The notes under the pieces: model-generated | Databases searched by the model: none | What the model was told of the DNA's origin: nothing | Seen by the model: the letters and a program-made list of their open reading frames with translations, nothing else | Program-made: the position numbers and the translations under genes | Shown: positions 47,138-55,967 of the stretch, one piece after another | How positions within the stretch are numbered: the first letter of the stretch is position 1 | Layout of the letters: each line of letters begins with the position of its first letter | Assembly (NCBI RefSeq): GCF_001412105.1 | Contig: NZ_LKST01000002.1 | Location: forward strand, 124,001-188,000 | Direction: 5' to 3' | DNA length: 64,000 nucleotides | Source: Corynebacterium oculi | GTDB lineage: Bacteria; Actinomycetota; Actinomycetes; Mycobacteriales; Mycobacteriaceae

Positions 47138-47484
47138 CTATTCCTTTTGCCTGCCCCACACGATCTTCCCGTCGATGGGCTCCGGGAGCGGTTGCGGGGC
47201 ATAGCACCCGGGAACCTTTGAGGAGGCGAAGTATTGGGAAAAGGGCTTCTCCTCCACGTGGATTTTCTCCACCCCATCCCAGGAAAAGCACCCCTCTCAT
47301 GCCAGACGATAAATTGCCTGCGCAGGCAGTCAGGCCCATCAATTCCCCAAAAACTGCATAGCTCCGTGAGGGAAAACTCGGCCACTACGGTGTCTCTGAA
47401 CAATCGGATTCTCACAAAGGTGCTATCGGGGTCAAGTCCCCCGCAGTCCTCCATCTCCCACATCGGTACCGCTAATAGTTCCAT
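47138..47484 (-). pseudogene. Unrecognised small protein, frameshifted
   Basis: From ATG 47484 the frame reads as a normal acidic protein (MELLAVPMWEMEDCGG, FSLTELCSFWGIDG) up to WHERGAF. There the run of four T (47288-47291 region) needs one more T; the next frame then continues convincingly as SWDGVEKIHVEEKPFSQYFA and ends IDGKIVWGRQKE at the TAG 47138-47140. Repaired length is about 116 residues. Without repair the frame runs 135 codons to 47077 through Arg/Ser/Pro-rich noise. I do not recognise the family. Lies between trpS and the GntR operon. Confidence 0.65.
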
Positions 47485-47538
47485 CTTTCTCCTCCGACCG
47501 GCACGGCGTAAGCCCCAGGGTACCTACCACCTCACCCC

Positions 47539-47571
47539 CACTTACATGGTTACCCACATAAGTGGTATAGT
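47539..47571 (+). promoter_or_regulatory. GntR operon promoter with embedded operator
   Basis: -35 TTACAT (47543-47548), 17-base spacer, -10 TATAGT (47566-47571). CACTTA/TAAGTG (47539-47564, 14 bases between) overlaps both elements and is a likely autoregulatory YtrA-type operator. Confidence 0.6.
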
Positions 47572-47597
47572 CACCCACCGAAAGAGGTACCCATGAC

Positions 47598-47966
47598 ATG
47601 AGCACCGATTCCCGACCCCTCTACCAGCGCATAGCCGACGAACTCCGCGATCACATCGCCGCCGGCACCCTCAAGGAAGGAGACCGCGCCCCCTCCACCA
47701 ACGAACTCTCCGCCTTCCACTCCGTCAACCCCACCACCGCCGCCAAGGCACTCACCGCCCTCCACCAGGAGGGGCTGGTGGAAAAAAGGCGCGGGCTAGG
47801 AATGTTCGTCACCCCCACCGCCCGCGAGCGCATTCTCCAACAGCGGCGCGCACACCTGGCCCGCGATTACATCCGCCCGCTTCTACGCGAGGCAGCCGCC
47901 CTGGGGCTGAGCCCCCGCGATCTCGACGCCGCCATAGAGCAGGAAAGGAAAAAGCATGAAGATTAA
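47598..47966 (+). CDS. GntR-family (YtrA type) regulator
   Basis: 122-residue repressor-like protein. The winged helix covers about 8-75 (LYQRIADELRDHIAAGTLKEG, then STNELSAFHSVNPTTAAKAL and LVEKRRGLGMFV). The short C-terminal helical region (78-122) without a ligand domain marks the YtrA subfamily, which usually controls adjacent ABC transporters. Its end overlaps the ATPase gene by 11 bases. The promoter carries a matching dyad. Confidence 0.92.
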   Translation: MSTDSRPLYQRIADELRDHIAAGTLKEGDRAPSTNELSAFHSVNPTTAAKALTALHQEGLVEKRRGLGMFVTPTARERILQQRRAHLARDYIRPLLREAAALGLSPRDLDAAIEQERKKHED

Positions 47967-48765
47967 TCAAGCCGTCGATCAGCAGGGGATCCTCTCCCCC
48001 GCCACGTGGGAGTTAGAACCCGGCGTGCACGGGCTCATCGGCCCCAACGGCTCCGGCAAGACCACGCTGCTGCGCGCCATCGCGGGCCTCACCCCGCTGC
48101 GTTCCGGCAGCCGGGACGTCGGCCCCGCAGCCATGTCCATGGCGGGCAGTGACATTTCCTTTGCTGGGGCGCGACTGCGCCGTCACTTTTCCATCGCCGC
48201 GCTCGTGCATCCAGACTTCGATCACGCACTGGCAGAAAAAACCCTTGACCTTCTCAGTCTCACCCCGCGCAACCCCACCCACAAGCTCAGCGTGGGAGAA
48301 CGGCAACTCGCGGCAGTAGCCACCACATTGGCCAGCCGCGCCCCGCTGATGCTTCTCGACGAGCCTTTCACCGGCCTCGACGTCACCGCGCGCGAGGGCC
48401 TGCGCACCGCACTCCTTGGCCTCATACAGGGAAGCCCACTGCTCACGATCATTATCACCTCGCATCGCGCAGAGGATCTTGCCGGACTAGTAGAGAACGT
48501 CACCCCTATCAATCAGGGCCACCTCGGCAGCACCTATTCCCTGGATGATCTTCGCGCTCGCTTCCCTATTCTCAGCGGACCCACCACAGAGGTTCGGCAG
48601 GCCACAGGTTCCCTGCCGGTTCTCCACGAGCAGACCCTCGGTAATCTCACCCGCCTCATGCTCATTGGCACTCCCGAGCACGTCCCCCGCGGGGTCACAG
48701 TGGAGTATCCCGAGGACACCGCCGCCATTAATGCCCTGGTCTATCAGGAAAGGAATCGCACCTAA
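47956..48765 (+). CDS. ABC transporter ATP-binding protein
   Basis: 269-residue ATPase. Walker A is GPNGSGKTTLL (about 29-39); the signature is LSVGERQLAAVA (the LSGGQ position is LSVGE); Walker B is PLMLLDEPFTGLD; the switch is TSHR. C-terminal 80 residues are a helper region. Together with the GntR gene before and the permease after, it forms a YtrA-type efflux or peptide-resistance unit. Substrate unknown. Confidence 0.9.
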   Translation: MKINQAVDQQGILSPATWELEPGVHGLIGPNGSGKTTLLRAIAGLTPLRSGSRDVGPAAMSMAGSDISFAGARLRRHFSIAALVHPDFDHALAEKTLDLLSLTPRNPTHKLSVGERQLAAVATTLASRAPLMLLDEPFTGLDVTAREGLRTALLGLIQGSPLLTIIITSHRAEDLAGLVENVTPINQGHLGSTYSLDDLRARFPILSGPTTEVRQATGSLPVLHEQTLGNLTRLMLIGTPEHVPRGVTVEYPEDTAAINALVYQERNRT

Positions 48766-49409
48766 TGTGGAAAGTCTTTTACCACCCCTCCCAACGCCTG
48801 TTTCTCCTCAGTACTGTGCTTATCGCCGCCGCGCTGGGACTGAGCAATCTTCTTCTGTCCGAGGGCGACATGTGGAACTTTCTTCTCCTCCCCACCACCT
48901 TTGGCCTGTTCTGGGCTGCTGCCACCGATCTGCGCGCTTGCCTTTCCCTCGGCGTCCCCTGGAAAAAGTGGCTCGGTAGCAATCTGCTCACCATCGTCGG
49001 TTTCGCGATCCTCATCTCCGCCATCGGTGCCGCCACCACCTATATCGGCAATCCTTATAGCTCGCTTATGGTGCGCTCCATTCCCTCCACGTTCACCATT
49101 GAGCCCACGATCAACCCCGCCAGTAGCCTCACGCTCACGTTCACAATTTTTTTCTGCCTCATCGGTACCGCTGCGACCCTGGGCACCATGTTCGGTGCTC
49201 TCATACCAAGCAACCGCAGCGCGCTCGTAATCGTGATTATTTCTTTCGTTGTGTTCGGCGGCTTCACTTTCGTGTATGCCTCATTCACCGAAGCCTACTC
49301 CCCGGATGTCACCATTCATGCCCCTGTCCCCGGCGTGTACTACTTCACCGTTCCGGTGGCCCTCGCATCCATAGCCATCACCGCCCTCACCGCCCGCCGG
49401 GGCCTCTAG
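48765..49409 (+). CDS. ABC transporter permease
   Basis: 214-residue membrane protein with six predicted helices (about 10-30, 38-58, 70-92, 120-145, 152-175, 190-210). No signature beyond ABC-2-like topology. Its start overlaps the ATPase stop by one base (TAATG). It completes the GntR-ATPase-permease operon. Confidence 0.85.
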   Translation: MWKVFYHPSQRLFLLSTVLIAAALGLSNLLLSEGDMWNFLLLPTTFGLFWAAATDLRACLSLGVPWKKWLGSNLLTIVGFAILISAIGAATTYIGNPYSSLMVRSIPSTFTIEPTINPASSLTLTFTIFFCLIGTAATLGTMFGALIPSNRSALVIVIISFVVFGGFTFVYASFTEAYSPDVTIHAPVPGVYYFTVPVALASIAITALTARRGL

Positions 49410-49416
49410 CCCCCCC

Positions 49417-49459
49417 AAAAAAAAAGAGCCAGCCCCTCCCACCACAGGGAGGGGCTGGC
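49417..49459 (-). terminator. Rho-independent terminator for the small membrane protein gene
   Basis: Perfect 13-bp arms GCCAGCCCCTCCC (49428-49440) and complement (49447-49459) with a 6-base loop. On the minus strand a run of nine T follows (49417-49425). Confidence 0.9.
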
Positions 49460-49478
49460 CACCGGCGTTATTCGCTCT

Positions 49479-49667
49479 TTAGAGCTTCTTGGAGGTGGGA
49501 CTGATCTTGTCCGCTACCACTGCCCAGGCCGCGGTAATCAGGGAGCCACCCACGGCGATGAGCAGGGCGGCGAAGATCGCGGCGATGGTGTGCCCCACGG
49601 CGGCGGCCCAGAGGAATCCGCCGATCACCCCGGCGAGCCCGAGAACAAATAACACTATCGCAACCAT
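49479..49667 (-). CDS. Small two-helix membrane protein
   Basis: 62-residue protein (66 if TTG 49679 is the start) made almost wholly of two transmembrane helices: VAIVLFVLGLAGVIGGFLW and AAIFAALLIAVGGSLITAAW, with a short charged end KISPTSKKL. No clear ribosome site for either start. It resembles small DUF6131-type actinobacterial membrane proteins. A strong terminator follows. Confidence 0.7.
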   Translation of the reverse strand: MVAIVLFVLGLAGVIGGFLWAAAVGHTIAAIFAALLIAVGGSLITAAWAVVADKISPTSKKL

Positions 49668-49727
49668 ATAAAGATCCAATCAAACGGGAAGTGCCTTATC
49701 GGGTTGAAGTATAAGACACGTCCACAG

Positions 49728-50606
49728 TCATTCTCCACCGGGGGCGGCTCGCTTCCCCCTCTTGGGCGGCCACGCCTGTACCTTATCCCTGGCGTGCTTG
49801 CGTCGCTTCTTGTTATCCAGCTCCACGGTGAGGGACCATTGAATGTCCTCGTTCTTCGGCTTGCGGTGATGGCGGCCCGCCTGCCGGTTGAGCAGCGCAT
49901 AGCGGGCGGCGTCGTAGCCAGAGCGCCTCCGGGCGCTACGCCAGCCCCGGCGCAGGAGGTGGTAGGAGAGCCGCACGCGGGGGTCGATGGGCTGATCTCG
50001 GCCCAGGTACTCGAATACGGGCAGGCCTTTGTCGTAGTAGATGGCCAGGCAGCGGGAGCCAAAGCCCACCACCAGGGCCACGATCACCACCCAGTGCTCG
50101 GATACCCCCAGTTGTAAAAGCCCCATGTAGGTGATGGTCACCAGCACGGAGATGGAGGCGTAGAGCTCGTTGGCAAAGACCAGGGGCATGCGATCGGACA
50201 TGAGGTCGCGCAGGATGCCACCGGCCACGCCGGTGACCACCGAGGCCACCGTGGCGATGACGAAGCCGTGGCCGAGTTCCAGGGCGATGCGGGTGCCCAG
50301 CACGGAGAAGGTGGCCAGGCCCACGGCGTCGAGCACCAGGAAGAGCACCCGGAAGTAGTGCATGAGGAAGGACAGGGAGATGGTCACCAGGGCCGCCACG
50401 ATCACGATGATGAGGTAGATGGGGTGTTCCACCCAGGTCAGGGGGTAGTTGTTGAGCAGCACGTCGCGCACCACTCCCCCGCCCAGGGCGGTCATGCAGG
50501 CCACCATCACCACGCCAAAAACGTCCATTTTTTGCCGCCCCGCGGACAGCGCTGCGGTGACGGATTCCGCCGTGATGCCTATGACGTACAGAATGGAGAG
50601 CAGCAT
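49728..50606 (-). CDS. TRIC-type cation channel family protein (UPF0126)
   Basis: 292-residue protein. Seven helices in two repeated halves (about 1-200) carry the paired motifs TALGGGVVRDVLL and VVTGVAGGILRDLM, the glycine kinks of TRIC channels. A long basic cytoplasmic tail (205-292, rich in Arg/Lys) is unusual for prokaryotic TRIC proteins, which normally end near 210. Its start overlaps the exonuclease stop by one base (TAATG). Confidence 0.9.
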   Translation of the reverse strand: MLLSILYVIGITAESVTAALSAGRQKMDVFGVVMVACMTALGGGVVRDVLLNNYPLTWVEHPIYLIIVIVAALVTISLSFLMHYFRVLFLVLDAVGLATFSVLGTRIALELGHGFVIATVASVVTGVAGGILRDLMSDRMPLVFANELYASISVLVTITYMGLLQLGVSEHWVVIVALVVGFGSRCLAIYYDKGLPVFEYLGRDQPIDPRVRLSYHLLRRGWRSARRRSGYDAARYALLNRQAGRHHRKPKNEDIQWSLTVELDNKKRRKHARDKVQAWPPKRGKRAAPGGE

Positions 50607-51517
50607 TATGCGTACACGACGTTGAGCGGCGAGTGATCAGACCAGCGAAGTTCCACCGCCTCCGCCTTGTCCACCCAGGTCTTCTGGGCGCGTTCCATCA
50701 TGGCGGCGGTGGCGGCCTGGTAGTCGATGCGCCACCCGGCGTCGTTGTTAAAGGCCTGACCGCGATACGTCCACCAGGTGTAGGGGCCCGGCCCCTCCGG
50801 GTTGAGGCGGCGATTCACGTCAAACCACTGCGGCTCCTGGGCCGCCGCGCGCGCCCGCCCCCCGGTGTAGTCCACGGCGCCGAAGAACTCCCCCACCCCG
50901 GCCTCCACCTGGGTGGCCTCGTCCGGGAAGGTACCAAACACGGAGTCCATGAAGGCCCGCTCGTCTGGCAGGAAGCCGGATTTTTTCATGTTTCCCTTCC
51001 AGTTCTTGAGATCCTCGCGGCGGTGGCAGATGTTCCAGTCGCCTCCGATCACCATGTTCGGGTATTCCGTGGCGCGCTGGGCTAGCATCGCGTCGAACTC
51101 GTCAAAGAATCGGTATTTTTCGTCCTGCTTCTCCGTGTTTTCGGAGCCAGACGGCAGGTAGAGGGAGGCCACGCGCACCTGGCCAAAGTCCGCCTCCACC
51201 GTGGCCTCGATCCACCGGCCGGAATCGGTAAAGGAGCCAAAGCCCACGGAGACGTCGTGAAGCGGGGTGCGGCTGAGGATGCCCACCCCGGCGCGCCCTT
51301 TGGCGGCGGCGGGGGCGCCCTCGTAATGCCACCCGGCCTCCAGGGCCGGGGCCAGGGCGGCGTGGGTTTGGTCGATGCTGGCGCGCACCTCTTGGAGGAG
51401 CACCACGTCCGGCTGGTTGCGTTCCAGCCAGGCGTTCATGCCGAGGTTCTCCTCGCTGCGTTTCTTGGTGGCGGCGCGCACGCCGTTGACATTCACGGAG
51501 GTAATGGTCAGCGTCAT
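50606..51517 (-). CDS. xth: Exodeoxyribonuclease III family protein
   Basis: 303-residue EEP-fold nuclease for abasic-site repair. Motifs are SVNVNGVRAA, LLQEVRA (catalytic Glu), VIGGDWNICHR (Asp/Asn), and WSDHSPLNVVY with the catalytic His. WRIDYQAAT lies in the substrate loop. ATG 51517 lies seven bases after TATTGT, a leaderless start. Coupled to the TRIC gene. Confidence 0.94.
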   Translation of the reverse strand: MTLTITSVNVNGVRAATKKRSEENLGMNAWLERNQPDVVLLQEVRASIDQTHAALAPALEAGWHYEGAPAAAKGRAGVGILSRTPLHDVSVGFGSFTDSGRWIEATVEADFGQVRVASLYLPSGSENTEKQDEKYRFFDEFDAMLAQRATEYPNMVIGGDWNICHRREDLKNWKGNMKKSGFLPDERAFMDSVFGTFPDEATQVEAGVGEFFGAVDYTGGRARAAAQEPQWFDVNRRLNPEGPGPYTWWTYRGQAFNNDAGWRIDYQAATAAMMERAQKTWVDKAEAVELRWSDHSPLNVVYA

Positions 51518-51524
51518 GCGCACC

Positions 51525-51530
51525 ACAATA
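51525..51530 (-). promoter_or_regulatory. -10 element of leaderless exonuclease gene
   Basis: TATTGT, seven bases before ATG 51517. Confidence 0.5.
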
Positions 51531-51549
51531 GACACTGTTCCCCCTTCGG

Positions 51550-51572
51550 CTAGGTTAGGGTGGACTACCTTA
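51550..51572 (+). promoter_or_regulatory. Partial DtxR-type iron box
   Basis: CTAGGTTAGG matches the left half of the DtxR consensus TTAGGTTAGCCTAACCTAA except at the first base and the centre; the right half (ACTACCTTA) is weak. It precedes a siderophore gene. Confidence 0.45.
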
Positions 51573-51588
51573 AGGACAGGAGCAGGCC

Positions 51589-52506
51589 ATGACCACCCAA
51601 CCCCACAGTCCCTACGTGGTGGCGCGCTCCCAGGTGACCCGCGCCCAGCGCCTCTCGCCGCACTTTGTGCGCATCACCCTGGGCGGGCCGGGAATGGCGG
51701 CCATTGGCAACACCGGCGATCCGGTGTATGACCAGCGCATCAAGCTCATCTTCCCGCCGCGATCGGGCGGACTCCCGCGCCTTGAGGGCTCCCAGAATTG
51801 GTATCGGGATTGGTTGGCGCTCCCGGAGGGGCGGCGCGGGGACATGCGCACCTATTCCATCCGGGAATTGGCTACCTGTGGCCCCGGCACCGAACTCACC
51901 GTGGACTTCGTATTACACCTTGACCCCCACTCCACCGGCCCCGCCGCGCGGTGGGCCGATCAGGCACGCCCCGGCTCGGAGGTACTGGTGGTGGGGCCCC
52001 GCGCGGGGGTGGATGACGGCTCCGGGATAGCGTTTCGCCCGGGAGCCGCGCAGTCCATCACGTTGTGTGGCGATGAGACCGCCGCGCCCGCCATCGCCCG
52101 GATTCTGGAGGATCTGCACCGACACCGCCCCGGCCTCCCCGTCCGCGCCTACATCGAGGTGCCCACCGATAGGGATCGCCTGGACGTCGCCAGCCCGGCA
52201 CCGATCACGTGGCTGCCGCGCGCGGGCGCTGCGCTGGGCAGCCTGCTCCACGAGGCCTTGCGGGAGCACCTGCGGGGCGCGGGGGGCGTCGATAAGCAGG
52301 AAGTACCCGCCCCGCACCTGGTGGGCGATAAGGCACAGTTGCTCTGGGAGGTGCCCGAGGCCACGGAAGAGGGCGAGTACTTCTGGATCGCCGGGGAGTC
52401 CGGTGTGGTGCAGCACCTGCGGCGATACCTGGTGCGGGAGGCGGGGGTGGCGCGCTCCCAGGTGGCCTTCATGGGGTATTGGCGGCGAGGAGTGTCCATG
52501 GGCTGA
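51589..52506 (+). CDS. Siderophore-interacting protein (ViuB-like ferric reductase)
   Basis: 305-residue flavoprotein of the SIP family, which releases iron from siderophores by reduction. N-terminal FAD domain with MRTYSIRELAT (the RxYSxR FAD motif) and DFVLHLDPHSTGPAARWA; C-terminal NAD(P)-type domain with LCGDETAAPAIARILEDL and FWIAGESGVVQHLRRYL, the KxxE-like end. AGGAGCAGG precedes ATG 51589. The iron box upstream fits control by DtxR. Confidence 0.92.
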   Translation: MTTQPHSPYVVARSQVTRAQRLSPHFVRITLGGPGMAAIGNTGDPVYDQRIKLIFPPRSGGLPRLEGSQNWYRDWLALPEGRRGDMRTYSIRELATCGPGTELTVDFVLHLDPHSTGPAARWADQARPGSEVLVVGPRAGVDDGSGIAFRPGAAQSITLCGDETAAPAIARILEDLHRHRPGLPVRAYIEVPTDRDRLDVASPAPITWLPRAGAALGSLLHEALREHLRGAGGVDKQEVPAPHLVGDKAQLLWEVPEATEEGEYFWIAGESGVVQHLRRYLVREAGVARSQVAFMGYWRRGVSMG

Positions 52507-52586
52507 GGTTTCACGCAGGTTTCGTGCACCCGATAGGCCGGTTAGGGGTACCCTGGATAGCCGTTGAGACGACGCACCGAGAATGA

Positions 52587-54815
<2,229 letters not shown>

Positions 54816-54835
54816 GTAATTCCCCTTTTCCCAGC

Positions 54836-54875
54836 AAAGGAGGGCACCCCAAGCGGGTACCCTCCTTTTATTCAT
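54836..54875 (+). terminator. Rho-independent terminator of icd
   Basis: AAAGGAGGG/CCCTCCTTT arms (54836-54868) with tail TTTTATTCATT. Confidence 0.85.
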
Positions 54876-54878
54876 TCC

Positions 54879-55138
54879 TCATTCGTAATGGCTCCACATG
54901 CGCAGCACCAGCACGGTTTTCTCCTCCTCAAGAATCTTATACACCAGCCGGTGCTAGATATTGATTCTGCTGGAGAAATACCCCGCAAGATTACCCACCA
55001 GTTTCTCACAAGGCGGAGGAGTAGCCAGAGGGTCGCACTCTAAGAGCCGGATAAAACCTGCGCTTTAGGTTTTAACCCCGCAGAGGAAAGGTTTCGCGCG
55101 TCCTTTTGCGAACGCTTTGAGTACACAATCCGCCATTC
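54879..55138 (-). pseudogene. YoeB/Txe-type mRNA interferase toxin, decayed
   Basis: Three stretches in order spell a YoeB toxin: WRIVYSKRSQKDARNLSSAG then LKPKAQV in one frame; after a run of four T (55053-55056), where one T is missing, FIRLLECDPLATPPPCEKLV in the next; then NLAGYFSSRINI, a TAG (54954-54956) where family members have Gln, and HRLVYKILEEEKTVLVLRMW and SHYE to the stop. The catalytic region (HRLVY, Tyr at the end) is recognisable. The gene lacks its own start codon because the antitoxin 3' end and toxin start appear deleted together. It cannot make an active toxin. Confidence 0.8.
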
Positions 55139-55310
55139 CGGGAATGGAGGTCAAGTATAGGGTCTCCTGAATGGCCCGCCAACCTTCCTCCCCCACCAGT
55201 ACCGCGTTGTGACGCTGGCCCGTGATAAGGAGCGGATCCGAATGCTCATTCACCTCATCAATAAGGCGGTACAAGTTAGCTCGGGCGGCGGTAGACGTGA
55301 TGCTTGCCAC
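55065..55310 (-). CDS. Phd/YefM-type antitoxin with foreign C-terminus
   Basis: 81-residue protein. Residues 1-58 are a normal Phd/YefM antitoxin: ASITSTAARANLYRLIDEVN, then LLITGQRHNAVLVGEEGWRAIQETLYLTSIPGM. The usual acidic toxin-binding tail is missing; instead the frame reads basic sequence ADCVLKAFAKGRAKPFLCGV, which is the toxin gene read out of frame. A deletion that fused the two genes explains this. GTG 55310 start. DNA binding may persist but toxin neutralisation should not. Confidence 0.8.
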   Translation of the reverse strand: MASITSTAARANLYRLIDEVNEHSDPLLITGQRHNAVLVGEEGWRAIQETLYLTSIPGMADCVLKAFAKGRAKPFLCGVKT

Positions 55311-55315
55311 ACTGC

Positions 55316-55353
55316 TGAAGCGTACGGTATGGCGTACGCCTTGGCAATATACC
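55316..55353 (-). promoter_or_regulatory. Antitoxin promoter and probable autoregulatory operator
   Basis: GCGTAC-N8-GTACGC dyad overlaps a promoter of -35 TTGCCA and -10 TACGCT with 17-base spacing on the minus strand, as expected of a Phd/YefM operator. Confidence 0.5.
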
Positions 55354-55371
55354 CATACCGCTAGGCCCCCC

Positions 55372-55554
55372 TCAACAACACCGCGCCCCCGGATTAGCCC
55401 CCTGCTCCGCCCACTTGGCCCTCCAAAACTCCCGCTCGGTGGGCACCGGGGCCTCCGGGTGATGGGCGCGCAGGTGTTCCACGTAGTGCCGGTAGGCGTT
55501 CTCCCCCAGCATTTCCGCCACGTACCAATAAGCCTTGCGCAGCAGAGCCCTCAT
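55372..55554 (-). CDS. YbdD/YjiX family (DUF466) protein
   Basis: 60-residue cytoplasmic protein with the YbdD pattern MLGENAYRHYVEHLRAHHP and PTEREFWRAKWAEQ. In many bacteria it is encoded directly after cstA and probably acts with the transporter. ATG 55554 overlaps the restored cstA stop by four bases (ATGA). An in-frame amber in cstA far upstream could reduce its translation through polarity. Confidence 0.9.
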   Translation of the reverse strand: MRALLRKAYWYVAEMLGENAYRHYVEHLRAHHPEAPVPTEREFWRAKWAEQGANPGARCC

Positions 55555-55967
55555 GAGCGCAGCACCTCCTTTTCGATCTCCTTTTCTGCCGCCGTAGCCA
55601 CCAGTCCGGCGGGGGCAAACAGCTGAGAGGGCGCAAAGGGCTCCTCGCTGCTCTGCGGTTCCCCTCCGGCGGCGCGTACCCGGATCGCCCGCAGGCAGGC
55701 CACCAGGGCGGCGGCCACCACCACGATCACCAATACCGCAAACACGATGGAGAGCACGCCCTGCACGGCGGTGTTGCGCACCACGGCCTCCATCGCCTCC
55801 CGCGAGGTGGCGCTGCCAAAGGAGTTCAGGCCTTGGTCGAGGGCGTCGCGGAAGCGGCGGTGCTGGGCCCAGTAGCCAATCGTCGGGTCGGAGGAGAAGA
55901 TCTTGTGCCAGGAGGCCGTCATGGTCACCACCAGGTCCCAGGCCAGGGGCAGGCCGGGGATCCAGGC
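55551..55967 (-). pseudogene. C-terminal piece of cstA behind an amber codon
   Basis: Downstream of the TAG at 55968-55970 the same frame continues with real CstA sequence: AWIPGLPLAWDLVVTMTASW, HKIFSSDPTIGYWAQHRRFRD, then a membrane helix (VLSIVFAVLVIVVVAAALVACL) and an acidic tail to the TGA at 55551-55553. E. coli CstA has Tyr at the amber position, so TAC or TAT to TAG is likely. A GTG/ATG at 55916-55931 could restart a 126-codon fragment. Confidence 0.85.

Noticed and set aside
54816-55370. Functional toxin-antitoxin addiction module
   Set aside because: The toxin frame is interrupted twice and has no start; the antitoxin lost its toxin-binding tail.
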